Source of the DNA: CAMDHY01 sp046156265
Lineage (GTDB): Bacteria > Pseudomonadota > Alphaproteobacteria > Rhizobiales > Segnochrobactraceae
Direction: 5' to 3'
DNA length: 64,000 nucleotides
Assembly (NCBI RefSeq): GCF_046156265.1
Contig: NZ_JAWDIR010000022.1
Location: forward strand, 558,001-622,000
Below the pieces are notes generated by a model. That model did no database searches. It had not been told where the DNA came from and was given only the letters and a program-made list of their open reading frames with translations. Position numbers and translations under genes: made by a program. Positions 35,678-43,751 of the stretch are shown piece after piece; within the stretch, counting starts at the first letter, position 1; every line of letters starts with the position of its first letter.

Positions 35678-36919
35678 TCAGTGCACGATCTTCCAGCCCG
35701 GCGAGACGGCGGCGGCCAGCGTGATGACCGGGGGCGGGGCGACGAGGGTGGTCGGGGTGCTGGAGCGGCGCATCGAGAAGGTGGCGCGGCGGTACATCGC
35801 GTAGCTCACCTCGTCCACCGCCTCGATCGCCGAGGAGACGCCGATGTCGGCGCCGACGGTGACGGCCGCCATCTGGGCATGGTGGAGGAAGGCCCGCCCG
35901 CCGACGCCGACGACGAGATCGGGATTGCGGGAGGCGGCGCGCACGGCGCGGATCGTCTCGGCCATGCGCGGCAGCCACTCCTCGCGGCCGTAGACGTCGC
36001 TCAGCGAAAGCGTGATCGCGTCGAACCAGGTGCCCTCCGCCAGCGCCGACAGCTCGGCATCGGTGTTCGGGAACTCCACCGAGACGTTCCAGCCGGCGTC
36101 CCAGAAGCACTCGCCGACGAGGGCGGAGCCGAGGATGTGGTGCTCGCCCGGCTGCGGGGTGACGAGAACGCGGCACGCCTTCGCCTGGAAGGGGACGGGA
36201 TGGGGCAGCACCAGCGGGCGGACGGCGCTCTGCAGAAGGGTGAGAGCGAGCGTCACGTCGACATCGCGGCAGCGGTCCTCGCGCCACCAGTCGCCGAGGA
36301 GGCGGACGGCCGGCTCGAGCAGGCTGCCGAACAGGGAGCGCACCGGGCTGCCCGGCACGAGGCGGCCGGCGAGCAGGGCGTCCACCGCGGCACGGTCGCC
36401 CGCGACGGCGAAGTGTGCGAGCGCCGCGGCGTCCTCCGTGCGGGCGCGCTGCTCGGCGATGCCACCCGGATCGGCCGCCGCATCGGCGTGGCGGAACCAC
36501 TGCATGTCCCAGCCGGCGAACAGGCGCGCTGGCGCCGCCCGCGCACCGAGGAGCTCGACCTCGGCGTGGCGGCCGTCGCAACGGATGGAATGCCAGACCT
36601 CGGCGACGCCCTTGTCCGGCCCCTCGAGCCACTGGTAGTAGCGCCCGCCGGTGAAATGCAGCATGCCGGTGACGCCCAGCGCGCGGTTGCGCGTGCGGGC
36701 ATCGAGAAGCAGCTGCTGGATCTCGTCCTCGCCCGGAACGTCGCGGGCGCGGCTGCGATAGGACAGCGTCGTCAGGGCCGGATCGACGAGCGGGCGGGCC
36801 AGAGCGACACGGGACGGCTCGAGGCGGGACGGCTCGCGGAGACCGGGTTCACGGCGGCCAGCATCCGACAGGTCCGCGACGTCGTCCGCCGGTGAGATGT
36901 CGCGCGCCAGGCCAGCCAT
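35678..36919 (-). CDS. BLUF blue-light sensor with B12-binding (AppA/SCHIC-like) domain
   Basis: A 413-residue AppA-like photoreceptor. The BLUF domain spans about residues 48-145 with the flavin-photocycle residues Tyr54 (LSYRS), Asn78 (RNRALG), Gln96 (YYQWLEG) and Trp137/Met139 (FAGWDMQWF). A helical cap follows (about 165-240), then a B12-binding-like Rossmann domain (about 248-385). The canonical DxHxxG appears as EHHILG (259-264), so the candidate cobalt ligand His261 is kept. AppA of Rhodobacter couples light and redox state to the PpsR repressor. The ATG at 36919 has GGGAGG upstream, inside a hairpin, and a cobalamin riboswitch precedes it. The C-terminal tail is part of a direct repeat. 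Confidence 0.92.
   Translation of the reverse strand: MAGLARDISPADDVADLSDAGRREPGLREPSRLEPSRVALARPLVDPALTTLSYRSRARDVPGEDEIQQLLLDARTRNRALGVTGMLHFTGGRYYQWLEGPDKGVAEVWHSIRCDGRHAEVELLGARAAPARLFAGWDMQWFRHADAAADPGGIAEQRARTEDAAALAHFAVAGDRAAVDALLAGRLVPGSPVRSLFGSLLEPAVRLLGDWWREDRCRDVDVTLALTLLQSAVRPLVLPHPVPFQAKACRVLVTPQPGEHHILGSALVGECFWDAGWNVSVEFPNTDAELSALAEGTWFDAITLSLSDVYGREEWLPRMAETIRAVRAASRNPDLVVGVGGRAFLHHAQMAAVTVGADIGVSSAIEAVDEVSYAMYRRATFSMRRSSTPTTLVAPPPVITLAAAVSPGWKIVH
35679..35736. repeat. Direct repeat 2 (inside 3' end of photoreceptor gene)
   Basis: Second copy of the repeat at 35146-35203, same orientation, about 530 bases apart. It supplies the stop codon and last residues of the BLUF/B12 gene, which suggests that the repeat either arose by duplication of this gene end or was inserted into it. 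Confidence 0.75.
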
Positions 36920-36920
36920 C

Positions 36921-36956
36921 CGATCCTCCCAAACGATTTTTTATCGGGAGTGATCG
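36921..36956 (-). promoter_or_regulatory. Hairpin sequestering the photoreceptor ribosome binding site
   Basis: On the minus strand CGATCaCTCCC (36956-36946) pairs with GGGAGGATCG (36930-36921) through ten base pairs with one bulged A; the loop contains CGAT-AAAAA-ATCG, which can pair further. The right arm is the Shine-Dalgarno sequence of the gene starting at 36919. This is a plausible translational expression platform for the riboswitch upstream. Confidence 0.65.
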
Positions 36957-37039
36957 AGGCACGCCCCCGGACCGGCAGCCGGAACGGGCACACCAGGCCG
37001 AGGCGTTCCGCCGGTGCACCCCGCCCGCGAACGTCCAGA

Positions 37040-37230
37040 CCCCGGCAGGTCTCCTGGCTCACGGACGGTCGCGGCGGAAGGCCGTGGTGACGGGGCGGAC
37101 CCCGGCGGTGGCGTTCCAGGCGAGACGGCTCTCCGCTCACAGGTGCGGGAACAGCTCCGGCGTTGCTGGCGACCAGCGCACCGGATTCCCTCTTAGCCTC
37201 AGAGATTTCGTCTATCCGCGAGGACCGAAG
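37040..37230 (-). promoter_or_regulatory. Cobalamin riboswitch
   Basis: Read on the minus strand, the order of conserved blocks is that of the AdoCbl riboswitch: GGGAATCCGGTG (37190-37179), CCGGAGCTGTTCCCGC (37160-37145) followed by ACCTGTGAGCGGAGAGC, then CTTCCGCC (37080-37073), and a perfect B12 box AGCCAGGAGACCTGCC (37059-37044). A GGTC near 37226 can close the P1 stem with GACC of the B12 box. The only gene downstream on this strand is the BLUF/B12-binding photoreceptor, whose start is about 120 bases away. Confidence 0.9.
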
Positions 37231-37259
37231 CTCCCCATCGTTGCACACCGGCACAAAGT

Positions 37260-37619
37260 GTCAAGGCGCGTTGACGGTCGCCGCACAGCCCAGTTCTTCC
37301 GCCCGCGCGGCTGGCCGCGGACGGCCCGCCCACCGGGCGCCGCCGTCGGCCTTGGTCGCGCACGCTCCCGGCCTGCCGGCGTCACCGCCCGGGCAGCACA
37401 CCTTGTCCACGACGGAGCAGGTCGGGCGGCTCCGAGGGGAGATGCAGGACCCGGCCGCAAGCCTCGCGCAAGCGTCGGCTGATCGTCTGACCGGCCGCGA
37501 TGGCCCGTTCGGCCGACGCTCCACGACCCATCCAGTCGCTCACAACCGGCCCCCCTGTCGCGGCGCACGCCCGATGCGGGGACCTCCTATCAGCCGTGCA
37601 CACCCGCCCAGAGATCATC
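37260..37619. other. Gap between riboswitch and chemoreceptor gene
   Basis: About 360 bases that should contain the divergent promoters for the riboswitch transcript (minus) and the chemoreceptor (plus). No convincing -35/-10 pair, repeat or conserved frame was recognised. Confidence 0.5.
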
Positions 37620-39287
37620 ATGACCATTCGCTCGAAGTTGTCGCTTTCGCTCGGCCTGATGCTCGTCGCCCTCGTGGCGATCGCCGCCTCGGGGTTCTAC
37701 GCCGCCCGCACCGCCCAGAAGGGGCTGGTGACGGTCTATGCCGACCGCGTCGTGCCGCTGGCCGACCTCAAGGCGATCGCCGATGCCTATGCCGTGAACA
37801 TCGTCGACGCGGCCCACAAGGTGCGCAACGGCAACATCGGCAGCGAAGCGGGCATCGCCGCCATCGACGCGGCCCGCAGCGACATCGAGCGCCTGTGGGC
37901 CGCCTACGAACTGACCTACATGGACGCCGACGAGCGGGCGCTCGCCGACCGGGCCAAAGGGTTGAAGACGATCGCCTCCGCCGAGGTGGAGGCGCTCGTC
38001 GCCATCCTGCGCAGCAACGACACGGCCGCCCTCGACGCGTTCGTGATCGACCGCCTCTACCCGGCGATCGACCCGATCTCCGAGGCGATCAGCGCGTTGA
38101 TCGGCCTGCAGGTGTCGGTGTCGAAGCAGGTCTACGACACCGTCGAGCGGGCCTACGAACTCGCCACGGCCGTGATGGTCGCCACCATCGCACTCGGGCT
38201 CGGGGCGCTCGCCTTCTCGCTGTGGACGGCGTTCGCCGGCGTCATCGGTCCGATCGGGCGCATGACGGACGCGATGCTCAGGCTGTCGCGCCGGGAGGCG
38301 GGGGTGGTGGTGCCCGAGCTCGGGCGTACCGACGAGGTCGGCGCGATGGCCGAGGCGCTCGCCGTCTTCAAGGCGACCGGCGAGGAGGCCGACCGCCTGC
38401 GCGCCGAGCAGGTGGCGGCCGAGGAGGCCGCGCGCCTCGCCCGGGCCGCCAACATGGAGAAGGTCGCCGTGCTCGACGGCCAGGTCTCGGCCGTGGTGCG
38501 CACCGTCGCCGCCGCGGTGAGCCAGCTGAAGGCGAGCGCCGCCTCGATGAGCTCCGCCGCCGAGGAGACCACCGCTCAGTCGACCGCCGTCTCCGCCGCC
38601 GCCGAGGAGGCGACGGCGAGCGTGCAGACGGTCGCCACCGCCGCCGAGGAGCTCGCCGGTTCGGTGCGCGAGATCGGGGCGCAGGTCACCCATGCCGCCG
38701 CGATCGCCGGCGAGGCGACGAGCCAGGCGAGCGGCACGGCGGCCCTCGTCAAGGGCCTCTCCGACAGCGCCGAGCGCATCGGCCAGGTGGTGAGCCTGAT
38801 CGAGACGATCGCCGCCCAGACGAACCTGCTCGCCCTCAACGCGACGATCGAGGCGGCCCGCGCCGGCGAGGCCGGCAAGGGCTTCGCGGTGGTGGCGCAG
38901 GAGGTGAAGACGCTCGCCGAACAGACCGCCCGGGCGACCGGCGAGATCTCCACCCAGATCGCGGCGGTGCAGGGCGCCACCGGCCAGGTGGTCGGGGCGA
39001 TCGAGGCGATCACCGCGACGATCAAGCGGGTCGACGAGGTGTCGAACACCATCGCCGCGGCGGTGGAGGAGCAGGGTACGGCGACCGGCGAGATCGCCGA
39101 GAGCGTCCACCAGGCGGCGAGCGGCACCCAGCAGGTGTCGTCGAACATCAGCGGCGTGCGCCAGGCCGCCGACCAGACCGGCCGCGTCTCCTTCGAGGTG
39201 GCGAAGGCCGCCAACGACCTCGACGAGCAGGCGGTGGCACTGCGCGGCCTGTTCGACAGCTTCGTCGCGCAGGTCCGCGCGGCCTGA
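37620..39287 (+). CDS. Methyl-accepting chemotaxis protein
   Basis: A 555-residue transmembrane chemoreceptor. TM1 is about residues 8-29; a four-helix-bundle sensor domain of the 4HB_MCP type covers about 30-180; TM2 is about 183-210; HAMP about 210-265. The signalling domain contains the conserved hairpin tip IAAQTNLLALNATIEAARAG, then GKGFAVVAQEVKTLAEQTA. The C-terminus lacks a CheR-binding pentapeptide. The ATG at 37620 (MTIRSKLSLSLG) begins the TM1 region; earlier in-frame residues are not homologous. No che genes are nearby, so it is an orphan receptor. Ligand unknown. Confidence 0.93.
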   Translation: MTIRSKLSLSLGLMLVALVAIAASGFYAARTAQKGLVTVYADRVVPLADLKAIADAYAVNIVDAAHKVRNGNIGSEAGIAAIDAARSDIERLWAAYELTYMDADERALADRAKGLKTIASAEVEALVAILRSNDTAALDAFVIDRLYPAIDPISEAISALIGLQVSVSKQVYDTVERAYELATAVMVATIALGLGALAFSLWTAFAGVIGPIGRMTDAMLRLSRREAGVVVPELGRTDEVGAMAEALAVFKATGEEADRLRAEQVAAEEAARLARAANMEKVAVLDGQVSAVVRTVAAAVSQLKASAASMSSAAEETTAQSTAVSAAAEEATASVQTVATAAEELAGSVREIGAQVTHAAAIAGEATSQASGTAALVKGLSDSAERIGQVVSLIETIAAQTNLLALNATIEAARAGEAGKGFAVVAQEVKTLAEQTARATGEISTQIAAVQGATGQVVGAIEAITATIKRVDEVSNTIAAAVEEQGTATGEIAESVHQAASGTQQVSSNISGVRQAADQTGRVSFEVAKAANDLDEQAVALRGLFDSFVAQVRAA

Positions 39288-39299
39288 GGGCGCGCGCAG

Positions 39300-41678
39300 C
39301 TAGAGGGTGACGGCCGCCGGGGCGTCCTCGCCGCCGGCGCCTGTCCGCGGCGTGCCGCCGGAATCTGTACGCGGCTTGCCGCCGGATTCTGTCCCCGGCG
39401 TGCCGCCGGCTTGGGCGAGGCGGCGGGTGAGGTCGTCGGCCGCGAGCGGCGGCGACAGCAGGAAGCCCTGCAGCAGATCGCACCCGGCGCTGAGCGCCGC
39501 GTCGCGATCGGCGGGACGCTCGATCCCCTCGCCGACCACCCGGAGGCCGATCGCCCGGCCGAGCGTGACGACGGCGCCGAGCACCGCCGGTCCGGCCGGG
39601 CTCGGCGCGGCCGGCGCGCCGGGGGGCGGCGAGCCGAGCGCCGGCGCTTCCGCCACCCGGTCCACCCCCGGCCCCAGCACCGGCGTCGCCATGGCGGCGG
39701 CGGCGACCAGCGAGGCATCGATCTTGACGATGTCCACCGGCAGGCGGGAGAGTCGCGACAGGTTGGAGTAGCCGGCGCCGAAATCGTCGATCGCCACGGT
39801 GATACCGAGGCCGCGCAGGGCGGCCAGCGCCCCGGCGAGGTCGTCGCTGCCGGCGAAGGCCTGTTCCGTCACCTCGATGATCAGCCGCGACGGCGGCAGC
39901 CCCGCGCCCTCCAGCACATCGGCGAGGCGGCCCGCGAAGGTCGGGGTGACGAGATCGGCGGGCGAGACGTTGACGGAGACGGCGATGCCGGCCCAGCCGG
40001 CGGCGTCGCGGGCGGCGTGGCCGATGACGCGGTCGGTGAGGCGCCCGATGACGCCGCTCGCCTCGGCGATGGGGACGAACTCCGACGGGGCGACGCTCGC
40101 GCCGTCCTCGCGCCGCCAGCGCGCCAGCGCCTCGACGGCGACGATGGTGCCGTTGCGGTCGAAGATCGGCTGATAGGCGAGGGCGATGCCGTCGGCGGCG
40201 ATGGCGGCGGCGAGATCTTCGCGCAGCTGGCGATGGCGCCTGACCCGATCGCTCATCGCCTCGTCGTAGGCGCGGCGGCCGCCGCCCGGCAGTTGCTTCG
40301 CCTCGAAGAGCGCAACGTCGGCCTGACGGAAGAGCTCGGACCCGTCGATCTCCGCATCGGTCGTGAAGGCGGTGCCGACCGAGGCGGAGGCGGGGAACTC
40401 GCTGCCGCGCACCTCCACCGGCACCCGCATCGCCGCCACCAGGCGGGCGGCGAGGAGCTCGGCCTCCTCGGGCGTGGCGATCCCCGCCACCAGAATGGCG
40501 AACTCGTCGCTGCCGAGGCGGGCGACGCACGCGTCCAGGGGAGCGAAGCTCTTCAGACGCAGGGCGATCTCGCGCAGGTAGGCGTCGCCCATGGCATGGC
40601 CGAAACGGTCGTTGACGCCCTTGAAGTCATCGAGGTCGACCGCGTGAAGGGCGACCCCGCGGCCCGGGCCGCTTGCGGCGAGCCAGGCGTGGGCGGTGTC
40701 GAGCAGCACGCGGCGGTTGGCGAGGCCGGTGAGAGCGTCGTGGCTCGCGAGGGTGGCGGTGGTGCCGGCGAGCGCGGTCGCCTCCTCGCGGCTCGCGAGC
40801 AGCCGCGAGGACGTCCGCCACAGGCCGGCGAGCACGGCGATCGTCAGCACCAGGACCGCCAGGGCGGCGAGCGTGAAGCCGGCGGAAACGTCGGCGAGGA
40901 TATGGGCGCCCGGCCGCTGCGGGGTCCAGACGAGGAAGGCGAGCGGCGTGCCGGTGCCGTCGCGCAGCGCCACGAAGGTCTGCTCCGACGTCGCCGGCGG
41001 CATGCTCTCGAAATGCGCACCGGCGAGCTGGTAGTCGCGCACCAGCGCGTCGAGGAAGGCGCGGTCGAGATATTTGACGCTGACGAGCAGGAAGGGCCGG
41101 GCGCCGCTGCGCAGGGCATCGTCCTCCGGCACGATCGTCATCACCGCGGCGACGGATGGCCGGCCGTCGACGATGGTGACGGCCGCCTCGGACGCGAAGG
41201 CCGGCAGCTCCGCACGCTCCTCGACCGGGGCCCGGAGCCGGGCGTCGGAGCGGGCGCGAACGGCCTCGATCAGCGGCTCCAGGTCCTCGCGGACGCGACC
41301 GAAATGCCGGAGCTCGACGAGCTTGCCCTCGCTCGAGGCGTAGATCGGCTGGTCGTCCTCGCGCAGGATGTAGGTGAGGTTGTGCCCGAAGTATTCGAAC
41401 ATCCAGGCGCCGAAGTTGACGTGCGTCCACGCCTCGTCGAAGGCGAGCTGGATGTTCTGGACGGAATCATCCCAGATCGCGACGCTGCGCTGTTCCTTCG
41501 AGACCTCTTCGACACGCTCGCGGGTGGCGGTGCCGAGCAGCATGGTCTCGCCGACGACGGCGGCCTCGTCGGCGCCGCGCACGGCGGCAAACAGCACGAC
41601 GACGGCGAGCACGAGCGAACCGGCGAGCAGGGCCACGACCGGCAGCACGACACGCAACAGGAAACGCGACACGCTCAT
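39300..41678 (-). CDS. Membrane GGDEF-EAL protein with CHASE4-like sensor
   Basis: A 792-residue cyclic-di-GMP protein. A signal anchor (about 8-33), a periplasmic CHASE4-like domain (about 40-260), a second TM (about 265-290), GGDEF (about 310-470) and EAL (about 480-750) follow. The cyclase motif is RLGSDEF, with Ser at the second Gly, so cyclase activity is doubtful. The EAL catalytic residues are all present: AVEALARW, SVNVSP, IIEVTE, DDFGAG, IVKID, VVGEGIE, LLQGF. A Pro/Ala-rich insertion of about 35 residues lies between IVKID and the VVGEG loop. The C-terminal tail has three Gly-Thr-Pro-type repeats. Confidence 0.92.
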   Translation of the reverse strand: MSVSRFLLRVVLPVVALLAGSLVLAVVVLFAAVRGADEAAVVGETMLLGTATRERVEEVSKEQRSVAIWDDSVQNIQLAFDEAWTHVNFGAWMFEYFGHNLTYILREDDQPIYASSEGKLVELRHFGRVREDLEPLIEAVRARSDARLRAPVEERAELPAFASEAAVTIVDGRPSVAAVMTIVPEDDALRSGARPFLLVSVKYLDRAFLDALVRDYQLAGAHFESMPPATSEQTFVALRDGTGTPLAFLVWTPQRPGAHILADVSAGFTLAALAVLVLTIAVLAGLWRTSSRLLASREEATALAGTTATLASHDALTGLANRRVLLDTAHAWLAASGPGRGVALHAVDLDDFKGVNDRFGHAMGDAYLREIALRLKSFAPLDACVARLGSDEFAILVAGIATPEEAELLAARLVAAMRVPVEVRGSEFPASASVGTAFTTDAEIDGSELFRQADVALFEAKQLPGGGRRAYDEAMSDRVRRHRQLREDLAAAIAADGIALAYQPIFDRNGTIVAVEALARWRREDGASVAPSEFVPIAEASGVIGRLTDRVIGHAARDAAGWAGIAVSVNVSPADLVTPTFAGRLADVLEGAGLPPSRLIIEVTEQAFAGSDDLAGALAALRGLGITVAIDDFGAGYSNLSRLSRLPVDIVKIDASLVAAAAMATPVLGPGVDRVAEAPALGSPPPGAPAAPSPAGPAVLGAVVTLGRAIGLRVVGEGIERPADRDAALSAGCDLLQGFLLSPPLAADDLTRRLAQAGGTPGTESGGKPRTDSGGTPRTGAGGEDAPAAVTL
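39343..39414 (-). repeat. 24-bp tandem repeat in the C-terminal tail of the GGDEF-EAL gene
   Basis: Three copies of a 24-base unit with a GCCGCCGG core begin at 39343, 39367 and 39391 and encode SGGTPRT-like octapeptides. The unit length keeps the frame, so copy number changes would only vary the tail length. Confidence 0.85.
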
Positions 41679-41761
41679 GAACGAAATCCCGCGCTCCGGC
41701 TGGAAGCGCCGATTGCTTCCTTAAGACAGCGGGGCGGCGGGGGCCAGCGTCGCGCGTGCGC

Positions 41762-43528
41762 TCACACCATGCCGGCGCCGTACTGGGCGTCGTGCAGGCG
41801 GCGGTAGACGCCGCCGGCGGAGACGAGGTCGCGGTGGCGGCCCTGTTCGACGATGCCGCTCTCGTCGACGACGACGATGCGGTCGGCGTCGCGGATGGTG
41901 GCGAGACGGTGGGCGATGACGAGCGTCGTGCGGCCCTCGGCGAGCTCGGCCAGCGACTGCTGGATCGCCCGCTCGGTCTCGGTGTCGAGGGCGGAGGTGG
42001 CCTCGTCGAGGATGAGGATCGGCGGGTTCTTCAGGAACATGCGGGCGATGGCGAGGCGCTGCTTCTGGCCGCCGGAGAGCTTGACGCCGCGCTCGCCGAT
42101 GACGGTGTCGAGGCCCTTCGGCAGCGCCGCCACCACCGCGTCGAGATGGGCGCGGCGGGCGGCGTCGAGGATGTCGGCCTCGCTCGCGCCGAGGCGGCCG
42201 TAGGCGATGTTGTCGCGCAGGGTGCCGGCGAACAGGAAGACGTCCTGCTGGACGATGCCGATCTGGCCGCGCAGGGAGGCGAGGGTCATGTCGCGGATGT
42301 CGATGCCGTCGATCGAGATCGAGCCGCCGGTGACCTCGTAGAAGCGCGGCAGGAGCGAGCAGATCGTCGTCTTGCCGGCGCCCGACGGGCCGACGAAGGC
42401 GATGGTCTCGCCGGCGTGGATCGCGAGATCGATGCCGGACAGCACCGGCCGGCCGCCGCCCTTGTAGGAGAAGGAGACGTTCGAATAGCGGATGTCGCCC
42501 TTCAGGCCGGCGACCGCGACGGCGCCCGGGCGGTCGACGATGTCGGGCTCGGTGTCGAGGAACTCGAGGTAGCGGCGGAAGCCGGCGATGCCCTTCGGAT
42601 AGGTCTCGATGACGGAGTTGATCTTCTCGATTGGCCTGACGAAGACGTTGACGAGCAGCAGGAAGCCGACGAAGCCGCCGGCGGTGAGCTGGTCCGTCAG
42701 CACGAAGTAGCTACCGGCGACCATGACGATCATCTGGGTGAGGCGCAGCGAGACGTAGTTGAGGGCGTTGGTGAACGCCATCAGCTTGTAGGCCTCGAGC
42801 TTGGTCGTCCGGTAGTTCTGGTTGTCGACGGAAAACAGCCGCTTCTCGTGCGCCTCGTTGGCGAAGGCCTGGACGACGCGGATGCCGCCGACGTTCTCCT
42901 CGATGCGGGCGTTGAAGTCGCCGACGCGGTTGAACAGCGTGCGCCAGTTGGCGGTCATGCGGCCGCCATAGTGGGCGGTGACCCAGACGATCAGCGGCAC
43001 CACCGCGGCGGTGACGAGGGCGAGCGGCACGCTGACATAGAGCATCAGGATGAAGGCGCCGACAAACGTCATCACGGCGATGAAGACGTCCTCGGGGCCG
43101 TGGTGCGCGACCTCGCCGACTTCTTCCAGGTCCTTGGTCAGGCGGCCGACGAGGCGGCCGGTCTTCTGGTTGTCGAAGTAGGCGAAGGAGAGCTTCTGCA
43201 GGTGCTCGAACGCCTTGCGGCGCATCTCGGTCTCGATGTTGATACCGAGCATGTGGCCCCAGTAGATGACGATCGCCATCAGGCCGGAGTTGACGAGATA
43301 GATGAACAGCAGCCCGGCCGAGGCGATGGCGACGAGCGCCCAGTCCTGGCTCGGCAGCAGGCGGTCGACGAACAGCTTGACGGCGATCGGGAAGCCGAGC
43401 TCGAGCAGGCCGGAGAGAACGGCGCAGCCGAAATCGAGCAGGAACAGCCCGCGGTGCGGCCGATAGTAGGCGAAGAAGCGCGGCAGCAGCGCGCGCACGC
43501 GCGGCTCTGGCCCGGGGATGGCGGTCAT
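41762..43528 (-). CDS. ABC exporter (fused membrane and ATPase domains)
   Basis: A 588-residue half transporter. Six membrane helices occupy about residues 20-310, with the coupling segment YFDNQKTGRLVGRLTKD. The ATPase carries Walker A GPSGAGKTTI, the Q-loop, signature LSGGQKQRLAIARM, Walker B ILILDEATSALD and the switch His in IAHRLAT, all intact. It resembles MsbA/lipid A or multidrug exporters of the ABCB type and would function as a homodimer. The ATG at 43528 begins MTAIPGPEP; upstream residues in frame come from the dispersed repeat. Substrate unknown. Confidence 0.93.
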   Translation of the reverse strand: MTAIPGPEPRVRALLPRFFAYYRPHRGLFLLDFGCAVLSGLLELGFPIAVKLFVDRLLPSQDWALVAIASAGLLFIYLVNSGLMAIVIYWGHMLGINIETEMRRKAFEHLQKLSFAYFDNQKTGRLVGRLTKDLEEVGEVAHHGPEDVFIAVMTFVGAFILMLYVSVPLALVTAAVVPLIVWVTAHYGGRMTANWRTLFNRVGDFNARIEENVGGIRVVQAFANEAHEKRLFSVDNQNYRTTKLEAYKLMAFTNALNYVSLRLTQMIVMVAGSYFVLTDQLTAGGFVGFLLLVNVFVRPIEKINSVIETYPKGIAGFRRYLEFLDTEPDIVDRPGAVAVAGLKGDIRYSNVSFSYKGGGRPVLSGIDLAIHAGETIAFVGPSGAGKTTICSLLPRFYEVTGGSISIDGIDIRDMTLASLRGQIGIVQQDVFLFAGTLRDNIAYGRLGASEADILDAARRAHLDAVVAALPKGLDTVIGERGVKLSGGQKQRLAIARMFLKNPPILILDEATSALDTETERAIQQSLAELAEGRTTLVIAHRLATIRDADRIVVVDESGIVEQGRHRDLVSAGGVYRRLHDAQYGAGMV

Positions 43529-43577
43529 CGTGTGGCGTCCGAAACGGTGACGGCGGCCGGTCGGCCCCGATGCACCC

Positions 43578-43710
43578 CACCCTCCGGAGTCATTCCCGGC
43601 CTCGTGCCGGGAACCCACAGGTACGGCGGGACAGTGGTTGTGGGCTTGTCCGCAACGCTATCGCTCGCAGCGAGCCATGGGTTCCCGGCACAAGGCCGGG
43701 AATGACTCCC
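43578..43710. repeat. Dispersed element with inverted ends, copy B
   Basis: Left arm GTCATTCCCGGCCTCGTGCC then GGGAACCCA; right arm CATGGGTTCCCGGCACAAGG then CCGGGAATGAC. It lies between the ABC exporter and the ALDH gene and fills most of that gap. The core differs from copies A and C. Confidence 0.85.
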
Positions 43711-43751
43711 AACAGTGAACAATGACGCAGATACGGGCGTGGCCTTGGGCA

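Noticed and set aside
37040..37230. Cobalamin riboswitch as regulator of the chemoreceptor gene at 37620
   Set aside because: All conserved blocks, including the B12 box, read on the minus strand and point away from the chemoreceptor.
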